64,000 nucleotides of DNA, from NCBI GenBank assembly GCA_035532215.1, contig DATKRK010000416.1:1-64000 (forward strand), given 5' to 3'. Positions 56,775-64,000 of the stretch are shown piece after piece. Origin of the DNA: JAICIG01 sp035532215. GTDB taxonomy: Bacteria; Planctomycetota; Planctomycetia; Pirellulales; JAICIG01. The notes under the pieces were generated by a model. The model was not told where the DNA came from. It did not search any database and was given only the letters and a program-made list of their open reading frames with translations. The translations under genes were made by a program, and so were the position numbers. Numbering within the stretch: the stretch's first letter is position 1; each line of letters begins with the position of its first letter.

Positions 56775-58090
56775 AGCGCCGCGCCCGATACATCAACCCC
56801 TCTCCCAAAGGGAGAGGGATTTGCCGCCGCGAGAATTCGCCCGTCGACCACGTGCGCGGCTGTCACCGTCGCAAAACGGCCGAAAGGCGCCAGCCCGGCG
56901 GGCGCCTCGACGACGGCATAGCGACAGCTCGTGCCGTAGATATATCCGGGCCGCTCGGGGACGGGCGACTCGACCATCACTTGCAGCTCGCGGCCGACGA
57001 GGCTCTGGTAATAGCGCTCGGCCAATCGCCGCTCCAGTTCGCGCAGCCGCTCGACCCGTTCGGCCTTGATCGGAGGCGAAACCTGGTCGGGCATTTCCGC
57101 GGCCGGCGTCGTGCGGCGAGGGCTGAAGGGAAAGATGTGAATCTTCGAGAAGCCGACCTCCTCGGCCACGCGGCATGTCTCCAGAAAGTCGGCTTCGGTC
57201 TCGCCGGGAAAGCCGACGATGATGTCGGTCGTCAAGGCCGGTTGATCGAGCGACTGGCAAACCAGTCGGCAGCGGCCGACGAAGCGCCGCGCTCCCCAGC
57301 GGCGGCGCATGCGGCGCAAGATACGATCGGAGCCGCTTTGCAGCGAAACGTGTAGATGCGGGCAAACCCTTTGCGGGTGTTCGGCCATCGTCGCGACCAG
57401 TTCGCGCGTGACCTCGGTGGCTTCGATGCTCGACAAACGCACGCGGAAGTCGCCATCCAGCCGGGCGATGCGGTCGACGAGTTGGGCCAGCCGCAGCCAG
57501 TCGGTTTTCGGTCGGCCGCGGCTGAAGTCGACGCCGTAGTGGCCCAAGTGGATGCCGGTCAAAATCACTTCCCGATAGCCGCTGTCGACCAGCCGGCGGA
57601 CCTCTTCCAAAATGTGCTCGGCCGGTCGGCTCGCCAATTGCGGCCGCACCTTGGGGATGATGCAAAAGCTGCAATGGAGCAGGCAGCCGTCTTGCACCTT
57701 CACATAGGCTCGCTTGCGGCCGTCGAACCGCGAAATGCCCGTCGGAATGTCGACGACGCCGAAGCGGCCCAGCAGATCGGGCAGCTCGCGCTTATCCGCC
57801 ACCACTTCGACGACGCCGGGCAGGGCCGCGACTTCTTCGGGCGCCCGCGTGGCGTAGCAGCCCATCACAACGATCCGCGTGCCTGGATTTCGCGCCGCCA
57901 ATTGGCGGATGGTCTGCCGGCTTTTGGCGTCCCCCTCGTGCGTTACCGTGCAGGTATTCACGACGCACAAATCGGCCGGTTCGTCCGCCGCCGCGTCGCG
58001 AAACCCGATCCGCGCCAGCCCTTCGCGCACGTACTGCGTTTCGTACTGGTTGACCTTGCAGCCGAGCGTGACGGTTTTAAGGGAAGGCAT
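56750..58090 (-). CDS. mtaB: tRNA t6A37 methylthiotransferase, MtaB-like
   Basis: A 446-residue radical-SAM enzyme that adds a methylthio group to threonylcarbamoyladenosine-37 of ANN-decoding tRNAs. The N-terminal UPF0004 domain starts LGCKVNQYE (the MtaB-type signature, as opposed to GCxxN of MiaB) with cluster Cys11, Cys47 and Cys78. The radical-SAM CxxxCxxC is CLLHCSFC (Cys136, Cys140, Cys143). A TRAM-like RNA-binding domain follows near residues 360-425. The last 20 or so residues derive from a CCCTCTCCC hairpin repeat (56798-56820), so the true C-terminus may have been extended by the repeat. It is downstream of clpS on the same strand with a 54-nt gap. Confidence 0.93.
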   Translation of the reverse strand: MPSLKTVTLGCKVNQYETQYVREGLARIGFRDAAADEPADLCVVNTCTVTHEGDAKSRQTIRQLAARNPGTRIVVMGCYATRAPEEVAALPGVVEVVADKRELPDLLGRFGVVDIPTGISRFDGRKRAYVKVQDGCLLHCSFCIIPKVRPQLASRPAEHILEEVRRLVDSGYREVILTGIHLGHYGVDFSRGRPKTDWLRLAQLVDRIARLDGDFRVRLSSIEATEVTRELVATMAEHPQRVCPHLHVSLQSGSDRILRRMRRRWGARRFVGRCRLVCQSLDQPALTTDIIVGFPGETEADFLETCRVAEEVGFSKIHIFPFSPRRTTPAAEMPDQVSPPIKAERVERLRELERRLAERYYQSLVGRELQVMVESPVPERPGYIYGTSCRYAVVEAPAGLAPFGRFATVTAAHVVDGRILAAANPSPFGRGVDVSGAALQRPISNP

Positions 58091-58101
58091 GAGGAAGTCG
58101 G

Positions 58102-58146
58102 AGGTCGGAAAACGGAGTCGGAGGCTCGCTGCTTCTTTTCCGACCT
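58102..58146. repeat. Inverted repeat between clpS and mtaB
   Basis: AGGTCGGAAAA (58102-58112) and TTTTCCGACCT (58136-58146) are perfect 11-bp complementary arms. The right arm covers the clpS stop. It could attenuate read-through from clpS into mtaB, but there is no clear T-tract. Confidence 0.6.
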
Positions 58147-58519
58147 AATGTGCCGGTTCAATCGTCGAAAACATCGAGCCCAAACAGCCCCGGACCGATT
58201 TGTCTTTGCCGTAGGCGTGGATCTGGTCGCGCTTCAATTCGGCGTGTTCTTTGGTGGTGGTCAAGACGATAGCCCGGCCTTGCGAATGGACTTGCTCGGC
58301 GATCTCAAATCCCTTTTCAATAGGATGCGCGAACAGCTCGGCCAACATCAAGATCACGTATTCATAGGTGTGGTCGTCGTCGTTCCAGAGGATGACGTTA
58401 TAGGGGGGCTGGCGCTTCGGCTTCTTGCGGCGTTCTTCACGCGGCTTGACAGCCTCCTCGACGGCAGCTTCTGCCTTGGCAATGGTTTTTGACACAGCGA
58501 TATCCGCCGAAATCGGCAA
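58145..58519 (-). CDS. clpS: ATP-dependent Clp protease adaptor ClpS
   Basis: About 124 residues. A charged N-terminal extension (residues 1-36, rich in Lys, Glu and Arg) precedes the ClpS core: PPYNVILWNDDDHTYEYVI, then AIVLTTTKEHAELKRDQI. The N-x-D-D-D/H motif and the hydrophobic pocket region correspond to the N-degron-binding site; the protein delivers N-end-rule substrates to ClpAP-type proteases. The start is not certain: no ATG precedes the core, so TTG at 58519 or GTG at 58495 must be used. Confidence 0.9.
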   Translation of the reverse strand: MPISADIAVSKTIAKAEAAVEEAVKPREERRKKPKRQPPYNVILWNDDDHTYEYVILMLAELFAHPIEKGFEIAEQVHSQGRAIVLTTTKEHAELKRDQIHAYGKDKSVRGCLGSMFSTIEPAH

Positions 58520-58584
58520 ATTGGTTTCACGGGCTCATGGCCCATCGGGCGTCTGACCATTATAGTAAGAACCCGTTACGACAT

Positions 58585-58740
58585 GGAGGGACGGGCGCCC
58601 TCGCCCGTCCAAGAGGGTGGGACGCTATGGAGGGCCGGGCGCCCTCGCCCGTCCAAGAGGGAGGGATCCTCTGGAAGAGTTCGGAAGAAAGCGAGGCGGA
58701 TTCTGATTCGCCTACGCCGGGCGAGGGCGCCCGGCCCTCC
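58585..58740. repeat. Three dispersed GC-rich repeat copies
   Basis: Two inverted copies (58585-58610, 58629-58654) and one direct copy (58716-58740) of the family seen at 1393 lie between clpS and the dipeptidase start. They make the upstream frame of the dipeptidase look open, but the start is downstream of them. Confidence 0.85.
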
Positions 58741-58767
58741 ATGAAACAAGACCGCGAGGTGACTGCG

Positions 58768-60159
58768 ATGGATCAGGCAAAACTCGATCGCTATTTGGAA
58801 GAGTACGGCGCCAAATTCGAAGCTGATTTGTGCGAACTGCTCAAGATTCCCAGCGTCAGCGCCGATAGCCGCCACCGCCCCGACGTCCGCCGCGCCGCCG
58901 AGTGGGTGGCGGGGCAGTTCCGCTCGCTGGGCCTGACGGTCGAACTTTGCGAAACCGCCGGCCATCCGATCGTCTACGCCGAATCGCTGGCGGCGCCCGG
59001 CGCCCCGACGGTGCTGGTTTATGGCCATTACGACGTGCAGCCGCCCGATCCGCTTGACGAATGGACTTCGCCGCCGTTCGAGCCGACCCGCCGCGACGGC
59101 AACCTTTATGCCCGCGGCGCCACCGACGACAAAGGCCAGATGCTCACGCACGTCAAAAGCGCCGAAGCCTGGCTCCGCTCCGAGGGCCGGCTGCCGATCA
59201 ACCTCAAGTACCTGATTGAAGGCGAAGAAGAGGTCGGCAGCGAACATCTGGAAAAATTCATCGCCGAGCAACGCCAGCGGCTGGCCTGCGACGTGATCGT
59301 GATCAGCGACACCAGCCAGTTCGCCCCCGGTCAACCGGCCATTACTTACGGACTCAAGGGCATCGCCTATTTCGAATTGCGGTTGACTGGGCCGAACCAG
59401 GACCTGCACTCGGGCACGTTCGGCGGCGGCGTGACCAACCCGGCCAATGCGCTGGCCAAAATGCTGGCCGCGCTCGTCGACGACCAGGGCCGGATTCAAG
59501 TGCCCGGCTTCTACGACGACGTCGTGCCGCTTTCCGCCGCCGAACGCGAGCAATTCGCGGCGCTCGGCTTCAGCGAAGAAGAGTTCATGGCTCAGATCGG
59601 CGTCGATGGCGTGACGGGCGAGGCCGGCTACACGACGCTCGAACGCCGCTGGGCGCGGCCGACGTGCGATGTGAACGGCTTGTGGAGCGGCTATCAGGGC
59701 GAGGGCTCGAAAACCGTGCTGCCCGCGCGGGCCGGCGCCAAGTTCAGCTTCCGTCTCGTGCCGAATCAGGATCCGCTCAAGATTCACAAGGCGTTGGAGG
59801 CCATGCTGCGGCGGCTCTGCCCGCCGGGCATCAAGCTGGAACTGATCCCCTTTCACGGGGCGCCGGGCGTGGTGGTTCCGCTCGACAGCCCTTACATGGC
59901 GGCGGCGGCGAAGGCCATCGAGCACGGCTTCGGCAAGCGCCCGGTGTTCATTCGCGAGGGCGGCTCGATCCCGGTCGTTTCGACCTTCCGCCAACTGCTC
60001 GGCGCCGATACGCTGCTGTTGGGCTGGGGGCAGAACGACGACAACACCCACAGTCCCAACGAAAAATTCTGCCTGGCCGACTACCATCGCGGCATCAAGG
60101 CCAGCGCCTATTTGTGGCACGAACTGAGCCAAATATCGCACAAAGGCAGCGCTACCTGA
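58768..60159 (+). CDS. M20 family dipeptidase
   Basis: A 463-residue cytoplasmic metallopeptidase of the CNDP/ArgE/DapE-related dipeptidase group. Metal-site features: His87 and Asp89 in YGHYDVQP, bridging Asp120 in RGATDDKG, Glu152-154 in EGEEEVGSE, and a late His in NDDNTHSPNE. The dimerisation (lid) domain carries DLHSGTFGG. Length is usual. GAGGTGA 7 nt before the ATG at 58768 decides the start; an ATG at 58741 would add nine residues. No signal peptide, in contrast to the exported M20D enzyme at 54629. Confidence 0.93.
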   Translation: MDQAKLDRYLEEYGAKFEADLCELLKIPSVSADSRHRPDVRRAAEWVAGQFRSLGLTVELCETAGHPIVYAESLAAPGAPTVLVYGHYDVQPPDPLDEWTSPPFEPTRRDGNLYARGATDDKGQMLTHVKSAEAWLRSEGRLPINLKYLIEGEEEVGSEHLEKFIAEQRQRLACDVIVISDTSQFAPGQPAITYGLKGIAYFELRLTGPNQDLHSGTFGGGVTNPANALAKMLAALVDDQGRIQVPGFYDDVVPLSAAEREQFAALGFSEEEFMAQIGVDGVTGEAGYTTLERRWARPTCDVNGLWSGYQGEGSKTVLPARAGAKFSFRLVPNQDPLKIHKALEAMLRRLCPPGIKLELIPFHGAPGVVVPLDSPYMAAAAKAIEHGFGKRPVFIREGGSIPVVSTFRQLLGADTLLLGWGQNDDNTHSPNEKFCLADYHRGIKASAYLWHELSQISHKGSAT

Positions 60160-60288
60160 CGCGGCGGCAGTTTGGTATGTTAGGCGTATCGTTCACCTCC
60201 AGTGCCCCTGCGAGGCGGGCGGTGCCGTGCCCGCGAACGCTGCGCCGTTGACTTCTCAGACGGTTCGACAGAGTGTATAGAGGGATTC

Positions 60289-60474
60289 GTGATCGTCCAT
60301 TATGATGGCTTCATTATTCTGTTGATTGTTCTTATGGGGCTTGTTCCGATTTGCCGCGGTGGTAAGTGGAATTGGAAGGTCGTTCAGCGCGGCAAGGCCC
60401 TCAGTGCTGTGTTCTGGTTTGGGTGGTTCTCGGCGCTCCTCGTCAGCCTGCTGAGGTTATGTGGCCTGATCTAA
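60289..60474 (+). CDS. Possible small two-helix membrane protein
   Basis: 61 residues from a GTG at 60289, preceded by AGAGGG. Hydrophobic segments at about 7-24 and 40-58 are separated by a basic linker (RGGKWNWKVVQRGK), a common layout for small inner-membrane proteins. No family is recognised and the call rests on composition and the start only. Confidence 0.45.
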   Translation: MIVHYDGFIILLIVLMGLVPICRGGKWNWKVVQRGKALSAVFWFGWFSALLVSLLRLCGLI

Positions 60475-60533
60475 CACTACAGCGATAACGTGAAGCGTTT
60501 TATCGTGTCGTCGCAATAGCGGAGTCTCGTTCG

Positions 60534-60755
60534 ATGAGCCTGACCTTGGAACAGTTCGGCATCGACCGGCTCAGCCCCCAGCAGCGACTTGAGCTCATCA
60601 GCCTCCTCTGGGACAGCCTGCCCGCCGATGTTCCAATAACCGTTCCCGATTCGCAGTTGCGGGAGTTAGAGCGGCGAATCGCCGCCGCGGATGCAGACCC
60701 CGGCGCGGCCGAGCCATGGGAAGAGGTGCGTGCTCGCCTGTCGAAAAAGCCATGA
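60534..60755 (+). CDS. Addiction-module antitoxin component (orphan)
   Basis: 73 residues matching the small 'addiction module component' family that normally precedes a RelE/ParE toxin: LSPQQRLELISLLWDSL, a polar linker, then L-x-E-L-E-R-R-I. Its stop overlaps the start of what remains of the toxin (ATGA), as in intact modules. Because the toxin is broken, this antitoxin has no partner here. Confidence 0.8.
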   Translation: MSLTLEQFGIDRLSPQQRLELISLLWDSLPADVPITVPDSQLRELERRIAAADADPGAAEPWEEVRARLSKKP

Positions 60756-60832
60756 TCTCGCCCGTCGTCCTGCGTCCCGAAGCCGCTCAAGACGTGGAAG
60801 TGGCAGCAAACGGAGCGTTCTGGATCGAATGA
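60752..60832 (+). pseudogene. Truncated RelE/ParE-type toxin
   Basis: The frame begins MISPVVLRPEAAQDVEVA, the usual N-terminus of ParE/RelE toxins paired with this antitoxin family. It then departs from the family and reaches a stop after 26 codons. The remaining 70 or so residues, including the catalytic part, are missing; the deletion joins directly to hicA, whose ATG overlaps this stop. Confidence 0.7.
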
Positions 60833-61017
60833 AGGTTAGGGAACTCATTAAACTTATTGAGGAAGATGGTTGGACGCAGACGCGAATGAAGGGAAGTCAT
60901 CGCCAGTTCAAGCACGCTTCCAAAGCGGGGACAGTCACCGTGTCGGGCAAGCCGAACGTTGACGTACCGCCAGGCACGCTGAATAGCGTGCTGAAGCAAG
61001 CGGGACTTAAGGAGTAG
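60829..61017 (+). CDS. hicA: HicA-type mRNA interferase toxin
   Basis: 62 residues with the complete HicA double-stranded-RNA-binding-like fold signature: KLIEEDGWTQTRMKGSHRQF, with catalytic His24 in G-S-H, and a C-terminal VPPGTLNSVLKQAGL. It degrades mRNA when not bound by HicB. Its ATG overlaps the stop of the truncated toxin; the HicB gene starts 7 nt after it. Confidence 0.9.
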   Translation: MKVRELIKLIEEDGWTQTRMKGSHRQFKHASKAGTVTVSGKPNVDVPPGTLNSVLKQAGLKE

Positions 61018-61024
61018 GTGCTAC

Positions 61025-61240
61025 ATGCAGTACATGGTGGTCATCGAACAAGGCCCGACGAGTTGGGGCGCTTACGTCCCCGATCTTCCCGGATGCGTTG
61101 CAGCCGGGGAGAGCCGCGACGAGGTGTTGCAACTGATCCGGGAAGCCATCGAATTTCACCTCGAAGGCCTTAAAGACGAGGGCGAGCCGATTCCGGCGCC
61201 GCATTCCTCGGGGGAACTCGTTGAGGTCCATGTCGATTAA
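61025..61240 (+). CDS. hicB: HicB-type antitoxin
   Basis: 71 residues: YMVVIEQG, then WGAYVPDLPGCVAAGESRDE and LIREAIEFHLEGLKDEG, the partially degraded RNase H-like HicB fold that inhibits HicA. Many HicB proteins have a further DNA-binding domain (RHH or HTH) at the C-terminus; none is present here, so autorepression by this protein alone is unlikely. AAGGAG lies upstream at 61008. Confidence 0.9.
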   Translation: MQYMVVIEQGPTSWGAYVPDLPGCVAAGESRDEVLQLIREAIEFHLEGLKDEGEPIPAPHSSGELVEVHVD

Positions 61241-61350
61241 CATTGCGCCTTTGCGTTGGCACGCGTTGGAATAACGCCATCCAAAGCAACGTATCAACGG
61301 TCATCGCTTTCTTTCGTCTGTTCCCCTGACGCCATCGCCAATCGCCTCTC

Positions 61351-62628
61351 ATGCTCGACCGCAAATTCATCGTCGAAAACGCCGATCTCGTCCGCCAGAA
61401 TTGCGAGCGCCGCGGGGCGCGCGCGGACGTCGATCAGTTCGTGGCCTTGGACGCCAAGCGTCGCGAGAAGCAGGTCGAAGTCGATCATTTGAACCAGAAG
61501 GCCAACGAGGTCTCGAAATCGATCGGCAAGGCCAAGGACGCCGCCGAGCGCGAAGCCCGCAAAAACGAAGGGCGGCAACTGCGCGAACAAACGGCGGCCG
61601 CCCAGGCGGAACTCGACGCGGCGCTGGCGGAAATGGACGTCATCCAGCGCACGATTCCCAACCTGTCGCACCCCGCCGCTCCGCTGGGCGCCGACGACCA
61701 GGCGAATCTCGAAATTCGCCGCGGCCGATCGCCGCAGCCCAAGTTCGATTTCAAGCCGCTCGATCACGTCGAATTGGGCGAGAAGCTGAGCCTGATGGAT
61801 TTCGAGGGGGGCGCCAAGGTCGCCGGCCACGGTTTTTATTTCCTCAAGAACGACGCCGTACTGCTGGAGCTGGCGCTGCAGCGATACGCGATCGAATTGC
61901 TGATTGCCGAGGGATTCACGCCGACGATCACGCCCGACCTGGCCCGCAACGAAATCTTGCAAGGCACGGGCTACATCCCCCGCGGGCCCGAGACGCAAAT
62001 CTATAGCATCGCCGATAGCGACCTGAGCCTGGTCGCGACGGCCGAGATCACGCTCGGCGGACTGCTGGCCGACACGATGCTCGAAGCCGAGCAGTTGCCG
62101 ATCAAGGTCTGCGGCATCAGCCATTGCTACCGCACGGAAGCCGGCGCCCACGGCCGGGCGACTCGCGGGCTGTACCGCGTTCACCAATTCACCAAAGTCG
62201 AGATGTTCGCCTTCACCGAGCCTGCGGCGAGCGACGCGATGCTCGATAATTTTTGCGAACTCGAATGCCGGCTGTTCGACGGGCTGGGCATTCCCTATCG
62301 CGTCGTCGACACGGCCACCGGCGACCTCGGCGGGCCGGCCTACCGCAAGTTCGACCTGGAAGCCTGGATGCCCGGCCGCGGCGAGAGCGGCGAATTCGGC
62401 GAAGTGACCAGCACCTCGAACTGCACCGACTACCAGGCCCGGCGGCTGGGGATTCGATTCCGCAAGAAGGGCGAAAAGGGCACGACCTTCGTCCACACGC
62501 TCAACGGCACCGCCATCGCCATCAGCCGCGCGATCATCGCGATTTTGGAGAACTACCAGCAGGCCGACGGTTCGGTCCTCGTCCCGCAGGCTTTGCAAGC
62601 CTTCATGGGCAAAAAGCGAATCGGATAG
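61351..62628 (+). CDS. serS: Seryl-tRNA synthetase
   Basis: A 425-residue class II synthetase charging tRNA-Ser (and tRNA-Sec where present). The N-terminal tRNA-binding coiled-coil arm spans residues about 25-105. Motif 2 is in CYRTEAGAHGRATRGLYR with VHQFTKVEMF, the serine-site segment is EVTSTSNCTDYQARRL, and motif 3 is LNGTAIAISRAIIAI. Length and start are standard. It is preceded by a short gap after hicB (61241-61350) with no other gene. Confidence 0.97.
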   Translation: MLDRKFIVENADLVRQNCERRGARADVDQFVALDAKRREKQVEVDHLNQKANEVSKSIGKAKDAAEREARKNEGRQLREQTAAAQAELDAALAEMDVIQRTIPNLSHPAAPLGADDQANLEIRRGRSPQPKFDFKPLDHVELGEKLSLMDFEGGAKVAGHGFYFLKNDAVLLELALQRYAIELLIAEGFTPTITPDLARNEILQGTGYIPRGPETQIYSIADSDLSLVATAEITLGGLLADTMLEAEQLPIKVCGISHCYRTEAGAHGRATRGLYRVHQFTKVEMFAFTEPAASDAMLDNFCELECRLFDGLGIPYRVVDTATGDLGGPAYRKFDLEAWMPGRGESGEFGEVTSTSNCTDYQARRLGIRFRKKGEKGTTFVHTLNGTAIAISRAIIAILENYQQADGSVLVPQALQAFMGKKRIG

Positions 62629-62735
62629 TTGCGGTCCTCGCTCGAAGTGCAGGCGGTGAAGGCGCCCGTCGCTTCTGGTTCTGCTTGCACGGCGGCATAC
62701 AATTGGCTTGTGGCCCCTCGCGTTCTTTGGCTGTT

Positions 62736-64000
62736 ATGTCGACCGAATCCGATCTCCCCGCGCCGTTGCCCGAAGAACCACTCGGCGAACCCAACGCCGG
62801 GCGAGGGCGCCCGGCCCTCCCTGATGACGCCGGGCGAGGGCGCCCGGACCTCCCTGAAGCGGAATCCGATGCCGGGCGAGGGCGCCCGGCCCTCCCTGAC
62901 GCGCGCGACGGCGACGCTGAAATGCAGTTCGGCTATCGCCGGGCGGCGGCCAAGGTGCGCGAGTTTCCGCAGACGCCGGGCGTGTATCTGATGAAGGACG
63001 GCCGCGGCCGCGTGATCTACGTGGGCAAGGCCAAGAACTTGCGGTCGCGCGCGGCCAGTTACTTCTTGAAGGCGGCGGCCGACGACCGCCGCACGGCCGA
63101 ACTGGTGCGCGAAATCTGCGACATCGACTACGTCGAAGCCGAAAGCGAAGTCGACGCACTGCTGGCCGAAGCCCGGCTAATCAAGGACATTCAGCCCAAG
63201 TTCAACCAGGACCTGAAAGACGACAAGACCTTTCCGTACCTGGAAATCTACACCCGCGAGGACTTTCCCCGCGTCGAATTCACGCGCGAGCCGAGCGAGC
63301 GCGGCACGAAGCTCTACGGGCCGTTCGCCAGCGCCAGCGGCCTGCGCGGCGCGATCCAGGTGCTGCAAAAGATTTTCAAATTCCGCACGTGCAGCCTCGA
63401 CATCGACGAGGGCGACGAAAAGTGGCGCTGGTTCCGGCCCTGCCTGCTGGCCAGCATCGACCAGTGTACGGCGCCTTGCAATTTGCGCATCTCGAAAGAA
63501 GAGTATCGCCGCGACATCGCCCGGCTGCGGATGTTTTTGGACGGTAACAAGCAGAAGCTGCTCAAAGAGATGCGCGAGGAGATGACCGCTCACGCGAAGG
63601 CTCTGCGCTTCGAGCAGGCCGCCCGGCTGCGCGATGAAATCCGCTTGCTCGAAACGCTCGATCAGCGCGGCGAACTCGACACCCACGAGCAGCCCGAGGT
63701 GTTCTACATCGACCCGAAAAAGGGACTGGCCGGGTTGAAAAAGGTGCTCAAGCTGGCCGAAACGCCGCGGACGATCGAAGGGGTCGACATCGCTCACCTG
63801 GGCGGCGGAGAAACGGTGGCCAGCCTGGTGCAATTCATCGACGGCTTGCCGTTCAAGCCCGGCTACAAGCGTTACAAGATTCGCGGCGTGAGCGGCATCG
63901 ACGACTTTGCCAGCATTCACGAGGTGGTAGCTCGCCGTTTCCAGCGTCTGGACGCCGAAGGCGAAGCGTTTCCCGACATCCTGCTGATCGACGGCGGCAA
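62736..64000 (+). CDS. uvrC: Excinuclease ABC subunit C (5' part, runs off window)
   Basis: At least 421 residues, incomplete at the window edge. UvrC makes the 3' and 5' incisions in nucleotide excision repair with UvrA and UvrB. The GIY-YIG domain begins FPQTPGVYLMKD and has VIYVGKAKNLRSR. The UVR (UvrB-interacting) segment is near KLLKEMREEMTAHAKALRFE; the RNase H-like domain starts EGVDIAHLGGGE; the end reaches LLIDGG. The start is unclear: ATG 62736 adds 62 residues encoded largely by three dispersed repeats (D/N-A-G-R-G-R-P-x-L-P), while ATG 62922 (MQFGYRRAAAKV) gives a normal-length N-terminus. Neither has a clear ribosome site. Confidence 0.95.
   Translation, partial: MSTESDLPAPLPEEPLGEPNAGRGRPALPDDAGRGRPDLPEAESDAGRGRPALPDARDGDAEMQFGYRRAAAKVREFPQTPGVYLMKDGRGRVIYVGKAKNLRSRAASYFLKAAADDRRTAELVREICDIDYVEAESEVDALLAEARLIKDIQPKFNQDLKDDKTFPYLEIYTREDFPRVEFTREPSERGTKLYGPFASASGLRGAIQVLQKIFKFRTCSLDIDEGDEKWRWFRPCLLASIDQCTAPCNLRISKEEYRRDIARLRMFLDGNKQKLLKEMREEMTAHAKALRFEQAARLRDEIRLLETLDQRGELDTHEQPEVFYIDPKKGLAGLKKVLKLAETPRTIEGVDIAHLGGGETVASLVQFIDGLPFKPGYKRYKIRGVSGIDDFASIHEVVARRFQRLDAEGEAFPDILLIDGG
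62796..62895 (+). repeat. Three dispersed GC-rich repeats in the uvrC 5' end
   Basis: Copies at 62796-62820, 62829-62853 and 62871-62895, spaced 33 and 42 bp, all multiples of three. Read from ATG 62736 they give the same peptide A-G-R-G-R-P-x-L-P three times. They are the same family as the intergenic copies. Confidence 0.85.

Noticed and set aside
57356..58492. 378-codon plus-strand frame over mtaB and clpS
   Set aside because: Opposite two well-supported genes and without recognisable domains.
58489..58767. N-terminal extension of the M20 dipeptidase
   Set aside because: It is encoded by the dispersed repeats; a good ribosome site and the family N-terminus point to 58768.
62796..62895. 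CRISPR-like array
   Set aside because: Repeats are only three, unevenly spaced, partly coding and shared with clusters elsewhere; no cas genes.

Overview
The window is chromosomal DNA from a planctomycete, most likely a Pirellulales relative. Evidence: high GC content, secreted PQQ-like and FG-GAP beta-propeller proteins, very large surface proteins with the planctomycete extracellular N-terminal motif (an LExRxLL core), and many families of short palindromic intergenic repeats. No rRNA, tRNA, insertion sequence or CRISPR array was recognised.

Layout. (1) 0-6 kb, minus strand: an alpha/beta hydrolase; a small acidic protein, TPR protein and purine nucleoside phosphorylase in a probable operon; then argC-argJ of arginine biosynthesis, closed by a rho-independent terminator. 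(2) 6-12 kb: a Ser/Thr kinase remnant, a translationally coupled pair of unknown membrane-associated proteins (+), aroH chorismate mutase (-), and a secreted PQQ-propeller/FG-GAP pair (-). (3) 12.2-54.6 kb, plus strand: three consecutive surface-protein genes of 1053, 6747 and 6070 residues. (4) 54.6-64 kb: a secreted M20 amidohydrolase with two coupled small membrane proteins (+), clpS-mtaB (-), an M20 dipeptidase, a decayed toxin-antitoxin module followed by an intact hicAB, serS, and the 5' part of uvrC running off the window.

The most interesting part is the 42-kb surface locus. All three proteins start with the same export-type motif and end in DUF4214 repeats. The two giants are paralogues with parallel domain order: a metzincin-like domain, a PPC-like domain, beta-helix blocks, cadherin- or Calx-like blocks, then DUF4214. 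A recurring module of about 70-130 residues (core D-G-x-T-F ... F-E-F-D ... G-H-V ... A-I-N) is scattered through both giants in roughly twenty copies, and one copy sits inside the PPC-like domain of each. The metalloprotease motif is HEIGH in the first giant, but without the third zinc ligand, and is RQIGI in the second. A 38-bp promoter-like element with identical internal spacing lies upstream of each of the three genes, which suggests co-regulation. An M20 amidohydrolase follows the second giant by 20 bp.

The rest is mostly housekeeping genes separated by palindromic repeats. One GC-rich repeat family (at least 15 copies) is found in both flanks but was not seen in the surface genes, and it appears in frame in the predicted N-terminus of uvrC.
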